Assembly: GCA_963809875.1 (NCBI GenBank)
Contig: CAWELC010000002.1
Location: 1 to 64,000, forward strand
Length of the DNA: 64,000 nt
DNA from: JAFGAS01 sp963809875
GTDB lineage: Bacteria; Desulfobacterota; Zymogenia; Zymogenales; Zymogenaceae
Reading direction: 5' to 3'
Part shown: piece after piece, positions 9,010 through 19,341 of the stretch
Position numbering within the stretch: position 1 is the first letter of the stretch
Layout of the letters: each line of letters begins with the position of its first letter
The notes under the pieces: model-generated
Told to the model about the DNA's origin: nothing
The model's database searches: none
Seen by the model: only the letters and a program-made list of their open reading frames with translations
Position numbers and translations under genes: made by a program

Positions 9010-10956
9010 ATGGGCACCGAGAGAAAAAAGAGCATCGATTCAGCGGTCCTGGACCTGGCCGACAAAGGCCGCAGCCGACGAGGTCACGCTGTGCTGGGAC
9101 CGGCTCGACGAGCAGTCGCCCCAGTGCGGCTACGGCATAGCGGGGGTCTGCTGCCGCAACTGCGCCATGGGCCCGTGCCAGATAAACCCCTTCGGCGACG
9201 CGCCGCAGAAAGGCGTCTGTGGCGTGGACGGCGAGACGATCGCCGCCCGTAACTTCCTGAGGGCGGTCGCCGCCGGGGCGGCGGCCCATTCCGATCACGC
9301 CCGGGCGGTGGTGGAGGCCTTCATCAGGACCGCGGACGGGCAGCTTCCCGGCTTTGAGATCAAGGACGAGGCCAAGCTGCTGTCGCTGGCGCTGGACCTG
9401 GGCGTGGCCCCCGAGGGCAAGGACACCACCGCGATCGCCAAGGAGGTCGGGAGGCTCCTGCGGGAGCAGTTCGGCTCCCAGGACGGGGAGCTCGCCTTCG
9501 TGGCCAAGGCGCCCGTGAAAAGGCAGGCGCTCTGGAGGGAGCAGGGGATCGTCCCGCGGGGGATCGACCGGGAGATCGTGGAGTGCATGCACCGCACCCA
9601 TATCGGCGTCGACCAGGACTACAGAAACCTGATGAAGCAGGCCTCCCGCACGGCCCTGGCCGACGGCTGGGGCGGCTCCATGATCGCCACCGAGCTCCAG
9701 GACGTGCTCTTCGGCAACCCCGTGCCGATCGTCGGCTCGGTGAACCTGGGGATCCTGGAGGCCGACCAGGTAAACATCATCGTCCACGGCCACGAGCCGC
9801 TCCTGTCGGAGATGGTGGTGGCCGCATCCCGGGACAAGGATCTGGTGGCGCTCGCCAAAGCAGAAGGGGGCTACCGGCATCAACATCGGCGGGATGTGCT
9901 GCACCGCCAACGAGATACTCATGCGCCACGGGATACCCGTGGCGGGTAATTTTCTGCAGCAGGAGGTGGCCATCGTCACCGGCGCGGTGGACGCCATGAT
10001 CGTGGACGTCCAGTGCACGTGGCAGTCGCTGGTGGACGTGGCCGGCTGCTACCATACCGCGCTCATCACCACCAACCCGAAGGCCCGTTTCTTTGGCGCG
10101 CGCCACCTCGAGTTCGACGAGACAAATCCGCTTGTGGCCGCCCGCGAGATCGTGAGGATCGCGGTCGAGAACTTCCCGAACCGAGGCAAGAAGGTCGACA
10201 TCCCCACGGGCGCAAAGACCGACATGGTGGTCGGTTTTTCCCACGAGACGATCAACTATATCCTCGGCGGCCTCTTCCGGGGATCGTACCGGCCGCTCAA
10301 CGACAATATCATCAACGGGAGGATCCGAGGGATCGCCGGGGTCGTCGGCTGCAACAACGCCAAGGTGACCCACGACGAGGCCCACGTGGTGCTCGTCAAG
10401 GAGCTGATCAAAAACGACGTGCTGGTGCTTCAGACCGGCTGCTCGGCCGTGGCCTGCGCCAAGGAGGGGCTGCTGGTCCCGGAGGCGGCGCGATTTGCCG
10501 GGCCGGGGCTGGCCGAGGTCTGCGAGGCGGTGGGGATGCCGCCGGTGCTGCACATGGGCTCGTGCGTGGACAATTCCCGCATCCTGATAGCGGCCACCGC
10601 CATCGTCAAGGAGGGGGGGCTGGGCGACGACCTGTCGCGACCTCCCGTGCGCGGGGGCCGCTCCCGAGTGGATGAGTGAAAAGGCGCTTTCCATCGGGCA
10701 CTATTTCGTGGCCTCCGGGATCTACACGGTCTTCGGCGTCACGTGGCCCACCCTCGGGGCCAAGAAACTCACCGAATACCTCTTCTCGGGCATCGAGGAG
10801 GAGCTCGGCGGCAAATGGGCCTTCGAGACGGACCCCGTGAAGACCGCCCGGCTCATGATCGATCACATCGACCAAAAGCGCCATAAACTGGGCATAGACA
10901 AGGCCCGCGAGCGGGTCCTCTACGATATGGAAAAACGCCGGGAGCTGGAAACGTAG
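9010..10956 (+). CDS. cooS: Carbon monoxide dehydrogenase catalytic subunit (three frame breaks)
   Basis: Ni-Fe CODH of about 648 aa, ATG 9010. N-terminal D/B-cluster cysteines: CGYGIAGVCCRNCAMGPC. C-cluster region: HRTHIGVD (His), GGMCCTANE, GVVGCNNAK, LQTGCSAVAC and MGSCVDNSR, then APEWMSEKALSIGHYFVASG. Breaks: an extra A at about 9064 (GACAAAGGCC), an extra G at 9863 before AAG, and one extra base in the CGACCTCCCG run near 10640. All other blocks read in frame. It lies 15 bases before acsB, consistent with the bifunctional CODH/ACS complex. The four-cysteine N-terminus and C-terminal GVTWPTLGAKK wording are those of the ACS-associated bacterial type. Confidence 0.9.
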
Positions 10957-10971
10957 AATCAGGAGAAACCA

Positions 10972-13215
10972 ATGTCAAAGATCATCGCCTCGGCGGGCAT
11001 CAACGGGGCATACACGATAGTCGGACGGGCGCGCAAGAAATACGAAGAGGCCCTCGAGAAATATGGGCCGGATCGGGAAGTCGGCTTTCCCGAACACGGG
11101 ATACTTCCTGCCGATCATCTACGGCATCCTCGGGGTACCCGTCAAGAAACTTTCCGACATGGGCCCGGTGCTCGACCGGGCGGCCTCGCTTCTGCCGCCC
11201 CGCGTAAAGGAGACGCACAACCTCCCCTACCTCGGGCCGGCGCTGGACGCCGGGATGGCGACCTTCTTTGCGGAGGAGTGCGAGCGAGGCCGTCCGCTAC
11301 CTGGACGAGCCGAGCTTCTACCTGGCGGGCCGCGAGGAAGTGGCCGACGACAACATCTGGCTGGGGGCCGCCGATGACGTGATCATGAGAAAGCGCGGCG
11401 TGGAGTTCGTGGACGGCACCGCGCCGGGGTTCGCGGCCGTCCTGGGCGCGGCGCCCCGAGCGGAGAAATCGCCGCGAAGATCGCCCAGGAGCTGCAGGAA
11501 AAGAACCTTTACGTCTTCATGTCCACGGGGCTTAACGGCAAACCCGGTTTTGCCGAACAGCTTGTCGAGACGGGCGTGCAGATCGGCTGGAACACCCGGC
11601 TCGTTCCCTTCGGGCCGGATACCTCGTCGGTCGTCTTTTCCATCGGTTTTGCCACCCGCGCGGCCATGTCGTTCGGCAACATAAAACCCGGCGATTTCAG
11701 GAAGATCCTCATCTACAACAAGGACCGCATCTTCGCCTTCGTGCTCCCCTTCGGCTACGTGGATGAGGAGTGGTACGCCAACGCGCTGGGGGCCGTCAAC
11801 TTCGGGTTTCCCGTCATCGCCGATACGCCGATCCCCCAGATCCTCCCCACGGGCGTCTGCACCTACGAGCACGTGGTCTCCGGGGTGCCCTACGACCAGC
11901 TGGTGCCCAAGGCCGTGGAGGTGCGGGGCCTCAAGGTCAAGGTGACCAAGGTCCCCATCCCCGTCTCCTACAGCCCCGCCTACGAGGGGGAGCGGGTAAG
12001 CAAGGACGACCTGGTGGCCGAGTGCGGCGGCGGCAGGACCCCGGCCGTCGAGCTGACGACGACGCCGCGAGATGGACGAGGTCACCGACGGGGCCATCGA
12101 GGTCATCGGCCCCGATCTGGACGTCATGCGGCGCCGGGACAGGCGCCGCGGGCGAAAGCCCGGCGCTGCCGCTGGCCATCGTCGTCGAGGTGGCGGGACG
12201 CCAGATGCAGAAGGACTTCGAGCCGATCCTCGAGCGCCAGCTCCACCACCTGATCAACTACGCCCAGGGCGTCATGCACATCGGCCAGCGCAACATCGTC
12301 TGGCTCAGGTTCTCAAAGCAGGCCGTCGAAAAAGGGCTTTCGGCTCGGGCACCTGGGCTCGATCATCCACGCCAAGTACCACGAGGATTTCGGCAACATC
12401 TTCGACAAGGTCCAGGTCAAGATCTACACCGACGAGGCCAAGGTCAAGGAGATACTACGACCGGGCGCGTGGCGATCTTCCGCGAGCGCGACGAGCGGAT
12501 CGAGGGCATGACCGACGAGACCGACCGACCCTTCTACTCCTGCACGCTCTGCCAGTCGTTTGCCCCCAACCACGTCTGCATCGTCACCCCGGAGCGGCCG
12601 GGGCTGTGCGGCGCCTACTCGTGGCTCGACTGCCGGGCCTCCTTCGAGATCAACCCCACCGGCCCCAACCAGCCGGTCGTCAAGGGCAGGACCATCGACG
12701 AGCTGTACGGCCAGTGGCAGGGGGTCAATGAGTTCGTCGCCAAGGCCTCCCGCGGCAACGTGACCGAGTACGACGCCTACAGCCTCATGCGCACCCCGAT
12801 GACCTCCTGCGGGTGCTTCGAGTGCATCGCCTGCATCATGCCGCTCACGCAACGGGGTGATGACGGTGGACCGGGACTTCCCGGACATGACGCCGGCCGG
12901 CATGAAGTTCACGACGATGGCCGGGATGGTCGGGGGCGGAAACGTCACGCCGGGGTTCGTGGGCCACAGCAAGTATTACATCACGAGCCGGAAATTCCTC
13001 AGGGCCGACGGCGGCATCAAGCGGCTGGTCTGGATGCCGTCCCGCCTCAAGGAAGAGATCATGGACCGGCTCATCGTCCGCGGCCAGAGAAGAGGGGGTG
13101 CCGGACCTGCCGGACATGATCGCCGACGAGCGGATCGGGACGACGGAAGAGGAGATCCTCCCGTTCCTGCGAAGAGGTCAAGCACCCGGCGCTGACCCTG
13201 CCGCCGTTGTTTTAG
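10972..13215 (+). CDS. acsB: Acetyl-CoA synthase (AcsB), about nine frame breaks
   Basis: CO-methylating acetyl-CoA synthase, about 735 aa when rejoined, so the full bacterial form with an N-terminal CODH-binding domain. A-cluster ligands are all visible: CTLCQSFAPNHVC and GLCGAYSW, then CGCFECIAC. Other family blocks: FPNTGYFLPIIYGILG, TGVQIGWNTRLVPFG, MQKDFEPILERQLHH and NVTPGFVGHSKYYIT. Frame breaks, nearly all +1: 11092, 11285, about 11455, 12068, about 12130, 12337, 12452, about 12470, 12850, 13088 and 13170. The true end reads HPALTLPPLF and stops at 13215. A-cluster residues are unaltered, arguing against an old pseudogene. Confidence 0.88.
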
Positions 13216-13331
13216 AGAAGAACGATCGATTGGGGCGACGCATTGCCATGAGTCGCGGTGAATCCGTAACGATACGGCAAATACGTACGTGTCGCCTCAG
13301 TTACCGACGAACGTACCATAAAGGAGCCGTC

Positions 13332-14691
13332 ATGCCTTCAGGAATCGAAATCCTCAAACTCCTGCCCAAGACCAACTGCGGCGACTGCGGCCAGCCCACC
13401 TGTCTGGCGTTTGCCATGAACATCGCCGCGGGAAAGATGGAGCTTGCCGCCTGTCCCTACGTCTCCGAGGAGGCCAGGGCGGCGCTTGCCGAGTCGTCGG
13501 CGCCCGCCCATCCGGGAGGTCACCGATCGGGACGGGGCCCGACAAGGTCACCGTCGGCGGCGAAACGGTCCTCTTCCGCCACGAGAAGACCTTCTTCCAC
13601 AGGCCGGGGCTCGCCGTCCTGATCACCGACGCCATGACCGACGCCGAGATCGACGGGCAGGCTCGCGCCGTATCGACGCTCACCGCTACGACCGGGTGGG
13701 GCTGGTGCTTGGCGGCGGAGCTCTCGCGGCCGTGGAATCGACGACGGGCGACAAGGAGAAATTCGCCGCGCTGGCCAAGAAGGCGGCCGACAATGCCGCG
13801 GGCGTCATCCTCATGACCGAGGACCCCGCCGTCATGGAGGCGGGGCTAACGGCCGTGGCCGCGCAAGAAGCCCCTCATCTATGCCGCGGGCCAGAAGAAC
13901 GCCGACGCGATGGCCGATCTTGCCGCTTAAATATCCAGTGTCCGCTGGCGGTCACGGCGCCCGACGCCTCGGCGCTCGTCGGGGCTGGTCGAAAGGGTCA
14001 CGGCAAAAGGCGTCAAGGACATCGTGCTCGACAGCCAGCAGGCCGTCGACTGGCACGCATCCTTTTCGACCAGACCGCAATACGGCGCCTGGCCCTCAAG
14101 CGGGAAAAGACCTCGGGTTTCCGACGATCACGTTTCCCGCGCAGGGCGGCCGGCGGATTCGAGCAGGAGATGCTGGCGGCAAACCTCGCCGTGGCCAAGT
14201 ACGCCGGCATCGTGGTCCTCTCGGACATCCGGGGGGAGGGGCTATTTCCGCTTCTGGTCTCGCGCCTGAACATCTATACCGATCCGCAGCGGCCGATGAT
14301 GACGGCCCAGGGGATCTACCCGATCAACAACCCGAAGGAGGACTCGCCGCTGCTGGTTACCTCCAACTTCTCGCTGACCTACTTCATCGTCTCCGGCGAG
14401 ATGGAGGCAAGCCGGGTCCCTTCGTGGCTCCTGGTCCTGGATACCGAGGGGCTTTCGGTGCTGACGGCCTGGGCCGCGGGCAAGTTCGCGGGCGACCTCG
14501 TGGCCGGCCTCATGAAGAAGACCGGGATCGTCGAAAAGGTGGCCCACAAGAAGGTCGTCATCCCCGGCTACGTGGCGGTCATCAGCGGGGAGCTGGAGGA
14601 AGAGCTGGGCGGCAGCTGGGAGGTGATCGTCGGCCCCCGGGAGGCCGCCCACATCCCGCGCTTCCTGAGGGATATGAGCGGCGCGGCCTGA
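13332..14691 (+). CDS. acsC: Corrinoid iron-sulfur protein large subunit (AcsC), multiple frame breaks
   Basis: Large CFeSP subunit, about 450 aa; ATG 13332 follows AAGGAGCC. The N-terminal [4Fe-4S] motif is intact: NCGDCGQPTC with a later Cys in AACPYV. Then IREVTIGTG, VTVGGETVLFRHEKTF, DRVGLVLGGGAL, KPLIYAAGQKN, VLDSQQAVDWHA and GFPTITFPAQGG read in successive frames. From 14155 to the end it is clean (YAGIVVLSDIRGE, GIYPINNPKEDSPLL, GSWEVIVGPREA), the corrinoid-binding C-terminal domain. At least seven single-base breaks fall between 13500 and 14155, among them an extra C at 13864. Partner of AcsD (6634). Confidence 0.87.
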
Positions 14692-14787
14692 GCCGGCGCG
14701 TTGCCGGGTAGCAGGACTTCTCCGAAACAGGGGTGCGCGCAGAACTCCCCGCGTGCTATCGAGCGTTTCATTCATGGAGGCCTTCTC

Positions 14788-15676
14788 GTGTTTATCATAG
14801 CCGAAAACATAAATATCATGTCAAAGACCATCGGCGAGGCCATCAGGGGCAGGGACAAGAAGCCGGTCCAGGAGCTGGCGGCCCAGCTCGAGGCGGCCGG
14901 GTGCCACGCGCTGGACCTCAACGCCGGGCCCGCGCGCAAGGACGGCCCGGAGCTGATGGAGTGGCTGGTCGCCACGGTGCAGGAGGTCACGAAGCTCCCG
15001 CTGTCGCTGGATACCACCAATATCGAGGCGATCGAGGCGGGCCTGAAGGTCTACAAGGCCCTCGGGGGGCCGCCCATCATCAACTCGATTTCGGTCAGGC
15101 CCGAGCGGATGGACGCGCTCCTGCCGGTGGCGGTGGACGCCGGCGCCCGGGCCGTCGCGCTCATGCTGGGGGTCGAGGGGATCCCGCGCGACGCAAACGA
15201 GCGGGGTATGCTGCTGGCCGAGTTTCTCCACCGTGCGTCCCAGGCCGGCCTTGCCGAGGGCAACATCTACGTCGATCCCATCGTGCTGCCCATCAGCTCT
15301 CAGCAGGAACAACTGGTGGCCTGCACCGAGTTCATGACGATGCTGCCGGAGCTTGCACCCGGTGTCGAGTCGACCTGCGGCGTCTCCAACGTGAGCAACG
15401 GGGTTGACGGGAGAGCTTCGGCCCATCCTCAACCGTGTCTACACGGCGATGTTGATGAAGCACGGGCTGAAGTCGGCCATCGTCAACGGCCTGGATCCGG
15501 TGACCGTCGACCTCATGAACGGAAAGCGGCCCGACATCACCGGCGTCGTCGGCCGCGTCATGGACGGCGAGCCCATCGACGACGCCTCGCTTTCGGCCGA
15601 GGAGCGCGATTTTGCCAAGACGACCCGGGTGCTGCTCGGCAAGACGATCTTTTCCGAATCGTGGCTCTCCATCTAG
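14788..15676 (+). CDS. acsE: Methyltetrahydrofolate:corrinoid protein methyltransferase (AcsE), frame break near 15401
   Basis: Transfers the methyl group from methyl-THF to the CFeSP. GTG 14788 follows a GGAGG site. Pterin-binding TIM-barrel signatures: IAENINIMSKTIGEAI, HALDLNAGPARKD, LSLDTTNIEAIEAGL, PIINSISVRPERMD, GARAVALMLG, NIYVDPIVLPISS and STCGVSNVSNG. One base too many around 15399-15404 shifts the frame; ELRPILNRVYTAML follows and it ends KTIFSESWLSI. About 295 aa. Last catalytic gene of the run; a strong hairpin lies 8 bases after its stop. Confidence 0.92.
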
Positions 15677-15683
15677 AAGAGTG

Positions 15684-15713
15684 TTGCAGGGCGGGCAAAG
15701 CCCGCCGCTGCAA
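15684..15713 (+). terminator. Strong hairpin after acsE
   Basis: TTGCAG and CTGCAA arms with an inner GCGGGC-AAA-GCCCGC stem, 8 bases after the acsE stop. No U-tract follows, so it may be a transcript-end stabiliser rather than a simple intrinsic terminator. Confidence 0.5.
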
Positions 15714-15724
15714 CGATACGAGGT

Positions 15725-15763
15725 TGTCATTGCGAGGAGCGCAGCGACGCGGCAATCTCGGAC
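15725..15763 (+). repeat. Dispersed palindromic repeat (TGTCATTGCGAGG type)
   Basis: Begins TGTCATTGCGAGG and ends GGCAATCTCGGAC, with near-complementary ends. A 3' half-copy follows at 15906-15925 and further copies lie at 55501-55542, 55598-55674 (inverted) and 55717-55764. Confidence 0.65.
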
Positions 15764-15795
15764 GATGTTAGATAAGAGGTTGTCATTAGATGTCA

Positions 15796-15821
15796 CCCCG
15801 CACATGCAGGCATGTGCGGGG
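15796..15821. repeat. Perfect 11-bp inverted repeat
   Basis: CCCCGCACATG (15796-15806), CAGG loop, CATGTGCGGGG (15811-15821). Sits in the 263-base gap between acsE and the DUF3786 gene, which otherwise holds only the repeat units described beside it and a direct repeat GAGGTTGTCATT. Confidence 0.6.
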
Positions 15822-15939
15822 CCCCGACAGGAGACTGAAGAGGTCATCGGTTTTACTTGTCCTCCTGATCGGGTTCCGAAAGGTCCCAGCTTCTCAAGGT
15901 GGTATGAGCGCGGCAATCTCGGACGTGGAATCCGTTCCC

Positions 15940-16592
15940 ATGGTAATTCGAACGAAAAGTCGGGGCCCAACCAACTACGAGGCCGCGGTCGCGGCGGCGC
16001 GGGCCCGGCTTGCCGAGGCCGATATCGCCCGCCAGTCGCGGCGGATGGGGGGGAGCGTCGAGGAGCAAAAGGACGGGACCCGGACGGTGCGGTTTCCCTT
16101 CATGGGGGCCGCCCATCGCGTCCGCCTGCCGGAGGGCACGGTCTGTCGTGATGACGGCGCGCCGGTCGGCGTCTTTGGCGAGATCCTCATCCTGCACGCG
16201 CTCCTCTCCCACACCGGCCGGCCCCCCGCGGGCCGGTGGATCGCTTTTGCGGACATTCCGGACGGGCTGCTCTACGGCGGTGTCTATGATAAGCGGACGG
16301 CCCGGCGCCTGGCCCGGTCGCTCTCGGGCGCGGGCGACCTCCTGGTCGCCGCGGCGGGCCGGCTCGGCGGAAAGGAGGCGGCGCTCGGGGGCGATAGGTC
16401 GGTCATCGTGGAGCCGTTCGTCGGCGTCCCGGTCGGGATCGTCTTCTGGCGGGGGGACGACGATTTTCCCCCGCGGTCACCTTCCTTTACGACGGCGCGA
16501 TCACCGAGATGTTGCCCGCCGAGGACATCGTCGTGCTGACCCAGTGCCTGACCGAAGAAATCATTAGTATCCTCAAGGAGATGGCCGGATGA
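15940..16592 (+). CDS. DUF3786-type protein of the CODH/ACS cluster (frame break near 16470)
   Basis: About 217 aa. The preferred start is ATG 15940 because bases before it are repeat sequence; longer in-frame starts exist. Recognisable DUF3786 wording: NYEAAVAAARARL, FPFMGAAHRVRLPEG, ILHALLSHTGRPPAGRWIAF, LPDG/IPDGLLYGG and VGIVFWRGDDDFPP. A C is missing in the CCCCC run near 16470; beyond it VTFLYDGAITEMLPAED follows to the stop at 16592, overlapping the next start (ATGA). The family is common next to Wood-Ljungdahl genes and is of unknown biochemistry; I infer an accessory role in corrinoid or nickel-enzyme maturation. Confidence 0.75.
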
Positions 16593-17359
16593 AGATCGCC
16601 GTCAGCGGAAAGGGCGGCGTGGGGAAGACGACCCTGGCCCTGCTGTTGGCCCGTCATTTCCGCGACCGGGGGATCGGCGTGATCCTGGTCGACGCCGACC
16701 CGGACGGTAACCTTGCCGCCGGGCTGGGGGTCGATCCCGAATCCGTGGTGCCGGTGTCGGCCATGAAGGAGCTGATCGCCGAGCGCACGGGGGCCCGTCC
16801 GGGAGCGGCCGGCTTCTTTAAGCTCAACCCGCGCGTGGACGACCTGCCCGATACCGTGGCGACCGAAAAGGACGGGATCAGGCTCCTGGTGATGGGGACG
16901 GTGCGAAAGGGGGGAGGGGGGTGTGTCTGTCCCGAGAGCGCGCTGGTCAGGGCGCTGATGGCCCACCTTGTCCTCGAGCGGGACGAGGTGGTGATCATGG
17001 ACATGGAGGCGGGTATCGAACACCTGGGCCGGGGGACGGCCCGCGCCGTGGATATCCTGATCGTCGTGGTGGAGCCGGGCAGGCGCAGCATCGAGACGGC
17101 CCACCGCGTCAGGCAGCTTGCGGCCGACATCGGCCTGACGCGGATCGGCGTCGTCGGCAACAAGGTGAGGAACGCCCGGGAGGAGTCATTCCTGCGCGAC
17201 GCGATGCCCGACTTTGACTTCCTGGGGTTTATCCCCTATTCGGAGGCGGTCATCCAGGCCGACATGGGCGGCGGTGGATTTTCCCCGGCAGACACGCTCG
17301 TTACCGCCGTCGCGGATGAAATCGGAAAGAGGCTGGCCGAAGCGGACCCGGCACCGTAG
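16589..17359 (+). CDS. cooC: CooC/AcsF-type nickel-insertion ATPase, second copy
   Basis: 256 aa, intact. MKIAVSGKGGVGKTTLALLL gives a complete deviant Walker A; VDADPDGNLAAGLGV is the switch region; GGGGCVCPESALVRAL carries the CxC pair expected for metal-mediated dimerisation; MDMEAGIEHLGRG and GVVGNKVRN complete the MinD fold. ATG overlaps the stop of the DUF3786 gene. It closes the plus-strand carbonyl-branch operon and faces a convergent minus-strand operon only 12 bases away. Compared with the cooC at 5378 it has its own linker around residue 75-100, so these are paralogues rather than a recent duplication. Confidence 0.92.
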   Translation: MKIAVSGKGGVGKTTLALLLARHFRDRGIGVILVDADPDGNLAAGLGVDPESVVPVSAMKELIAERTGARPGAAGFFKLNPRVDDLPDTVATEKDGIRLLVMGTVRKGGGGCVCPESALVRALMAHLVLERDEVVIMDMEAGIEHLGRGTARAVDILIVVVEPGRRSIETAHRVRQLAADIGLTRIGVVGNKVRNAREESFLRDAMPDFDFLGFIPYSEAVIQADMGGGGFSPADTLVTAVADEIGKRLAEADPAP

Positions 17360-17371
17360 GCCGGGGCCCCG

Positions 17372-18110
17372 TCACTCGATCTTCTCGATGCCCGTCAGCG
17401 CCCCATTTGTATCCACGATCAGCCGGTAGGTCGTCGTGCCCGCGGGAGACCAGGTAACCTCGTAGCCCGAATCGCCCTTTCCCGTGCGGACGAAGGTCCC
17501 GGTAACTTCCGTATCGATGAGTTCGGCGGCCGAATCCCCGTAGTTATCCCGAAAGCCGACCTGGTGCATGACGATCCTGTCCTTTCCCCCCACCTGCTTA
17601 TACATCTCGTAGAACGCAAAGTCGTTGCCGGCGGCGTTAAATATCGACTTTGCCGCGCCGCCGGCCAGGCTCACGAGCGACCAGTGGGAGCTGATGAAGC
17701 CGCCGGTGGAAAAGTGGGAGGCAGACAGAAAGACGGCCGAAATCCCCTTGCCTCCGGCGTCGAGGAGCCGCGCCCGGATCTCGTCGGACTGGTCGATCAT
17801 TAAGACGGGCGTCCAGGGTGGCGTCGTATCTCACCAGCCAGAGCTCGGCAGGCGAGGCCGCATGGGACTGGTTTCTGTCCACGAACCAGACCACCGCCTC
17901 GCGTGCCTCCGGCGCGGTAAACGAGCCGGGAAGAAACGCGATGGAGGCCGGTTCCGGGTCATAGGCCGTCCCTTCCTCGTTGGTCAGGGCCGAGAAGGCC
18001 GACCGGACACTGTCTGCCGAGAGCTCCGTTGCGGCCGAAGCGATAGCCGCGGCCGATGCCAGGAGCATCACCGGTATGATCAGCACAAGGGCATATCCGC
18101 GATACTTCAT
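17372..18110 (-). CDS. Secreted protein of unknown function (frame break near 17805)
   Basis: ATG 18110 follows GGAAATG; an alternative ATG lies at 18125. The N-terminus is a signal peptide (MKYRGYALVLIIPVMLLAS, cleavage near ASA-AT). The mature part contains AVVWFVDRNQSHAASPAE, then, across a one-base slip near 17805, SDEIRARLLDAGGKGISAVF and IVMHQVGFRDNYGDSAAEL, ending TTTYRLIVDTNGALTGIEKIE. About 245 aa. I do not recognise the family. It is the distal gene behind fhs-cooT-folD but separated from folD by 89 bases, so cotranscription is uncertain. Confidence 0.55.
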
Positions 18111-18199
18111 GGGCATTTCCTCCATTAGATCCGTCGCACAGACCTTTGTTCACCTTGGGGCCGGTCATATCAACCGATCCGTCATAAAGGTCGACCGCC

Positions 18200-19051
18200 T
18201 CACGACAGCGCGCGGCCGGCCGCCTTCAGACTATTTTTCAGGAGCATCGCCCTGGTCATCAGCCCCACCCCCCCCGGCACCGGCGTGATGAAGGAGGCGC
18301 GATTCATGGCCGCGTCGAAATCGACGTCGCCCACGAGCTTGCCGTCCGGCATCCGGTTGATCCCCACGTCGATGACGACCGCCCCCTCCTTTATCCACGC
18401 CCCCTCGATCATCCGCGGTTTTCCGGTCGCCGCCACCAGGATGTCGGCATCGGAGACGCGGCGGGCAAGGTCCGTCGTCCGCGAGTGGCAGACGGTGATG
18501 GTGGCGTGCTCCCTCATGAGCATCAGGGCAACCGGCTTTCCCACGATATTTGAGCGCCCGACGATGACGGCCGATTTCCCCTTGACGGCCACGTCGTAGC
18601 GGCGCAAGAGCTCCATGACGCCGGACGGCGTGCAGGGCTCGAGGAACGCCTCGGACATCAACAGCCTGCCGAAGTTTTCCGGCGTGATCCCGTCCACGTC
18701 TTTTGCCGGCGCAATCCGCTCGATGACGGCCTCGGTGTTGATGTGGCCGGGCAGCGGGAGCTGGACGAGGATGCCGTGGACGGCACGGTCGGCGTTGAGC
18801 CGGTCGATGAGCGCGATGACCTCGGCCTGGGCGGTGTCGGCGGCCATCCGGTGGGTGATGGAATCGATGCCGACCTCGGCGGCGTCCCGCTCCTTGTGGC
18901 CGACGTAGACCTGGGACGCCGGGTCGTCGCCCACGAGCACCACCGCGAGGTGGGGCACGACGCCACTCTTTTCCCTCAGAGACATAACGCCCTCGGCGAC
19001 CTCGGCGCGAACGAGCTGGGCGATCTTCTTTCCGTCCATGATCTGTGCCAT
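18200..19051 (-). CDS. folD: Methylene-THF dehydrogenase / methenyl-THF cyclohydrolase (FolD)
   Basis: 283 aa, intact. Bifunctional enzyme interconverting formyl-, methenyl- and methylene-THF in the methyl branch. Catalytic Lys lies in VYVGHKERDA; other signatures are VQLPLPGHI, PAKDVDGITPENFG, CTPSGVMELL, VIVGRSNIVGKPVA, ATVCHSRT-like ATITVCHSRT and TPVPGGVGLMTRAML. Starts at ATG 19051, 20 bases after the cooT-like stop, so it is in the fhs-cooT-folD transcript. Confidence 0.96.
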   Translation of the reverse strand: MAQIMDGKKIAQLVRAEVAEGVMSLREKSGVVPHLAVVLVGDDPASQVYVGHKERDAAEVGIDSITHRMAADTAQAEVIALIDRLNADRAVHGILVQLPLPGHINTEAVIERIAPAKDVDGITPENFGRLLMSEAFLEPCTPSGVMELLRRYDVAVKGKSAVIVGRSNIVGKPVALMLMREHATITVCHSRTTDLARRVSDADILVAATGKPRMIEGAWIKEGAVVIDVGINRMPDGKLVGDVDFDAAMNRASFITPVPGGVGLMTRAMLLKNSLKAAGRALS

Positions 19052-19071
19052 GACAACTCCGTATTTGGCTG

Positions 19072-19257
19072 CTATTCGGTAACGATTATCCGATGGTTCA
19101 TCAGGTCGATGGTCTCGATGTGTCCCGTGATGTGCTGCGACCGTCCCAGGATATCCTCGACGTAAAGCCCTCCGGGCACCGGCCGGATGAGCGCCACGTC
19201 GGCCAGGACGAGCCGCTCGGCGTCGCCTTCCTTAATATATACGCTCGACTCGCACAT
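19072..19257 (-). CDS. cooT: CooT-family small nickel-binding protein
   Basis: 61 aa from ATG 19257, which follows an excellent GAGGAGGTG site; a longer in-frame reading lacks one. Begins MCESSVYIKEGD, the Met-Cys start typical of CooT, in which Cys2 binds nickel at a dimer interface, and continues LVLADVALIRPVPGGLYV...HIETIDLMNHRIIV, a small beta-barrel pattern. The family was first seen with the CO dehydrogenase of Rhodospirillum and was earlier labelled RNA-binding. Here it sits between fhs and folD rather than next to cooC, 84 bases downstream of fhs. Assignment is from motif and context. Confidence 0.75.
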   Translation of the reverse strand: MCESSVYIKEGDAERLVLADVALIRPVPGGLYVEDILGRSQHITGHIETIDLMNHRIIVTE

Positions 19258-19341
19258 AGCGCACCTCCTCAATCGGTGGACTCCTTCATCCCATCCCGGT
19301 CCACGGGACATCGTACGGTGCGGATGCGGCGCCGGGACGGG

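Noticed and set aside
9010..13215. Programmed frameshifting in cooS and acsB
   Set aside because: Breaks are numerous, occur in varied contexts and lack common slippery heptamers with downstream structures; error is more likely.
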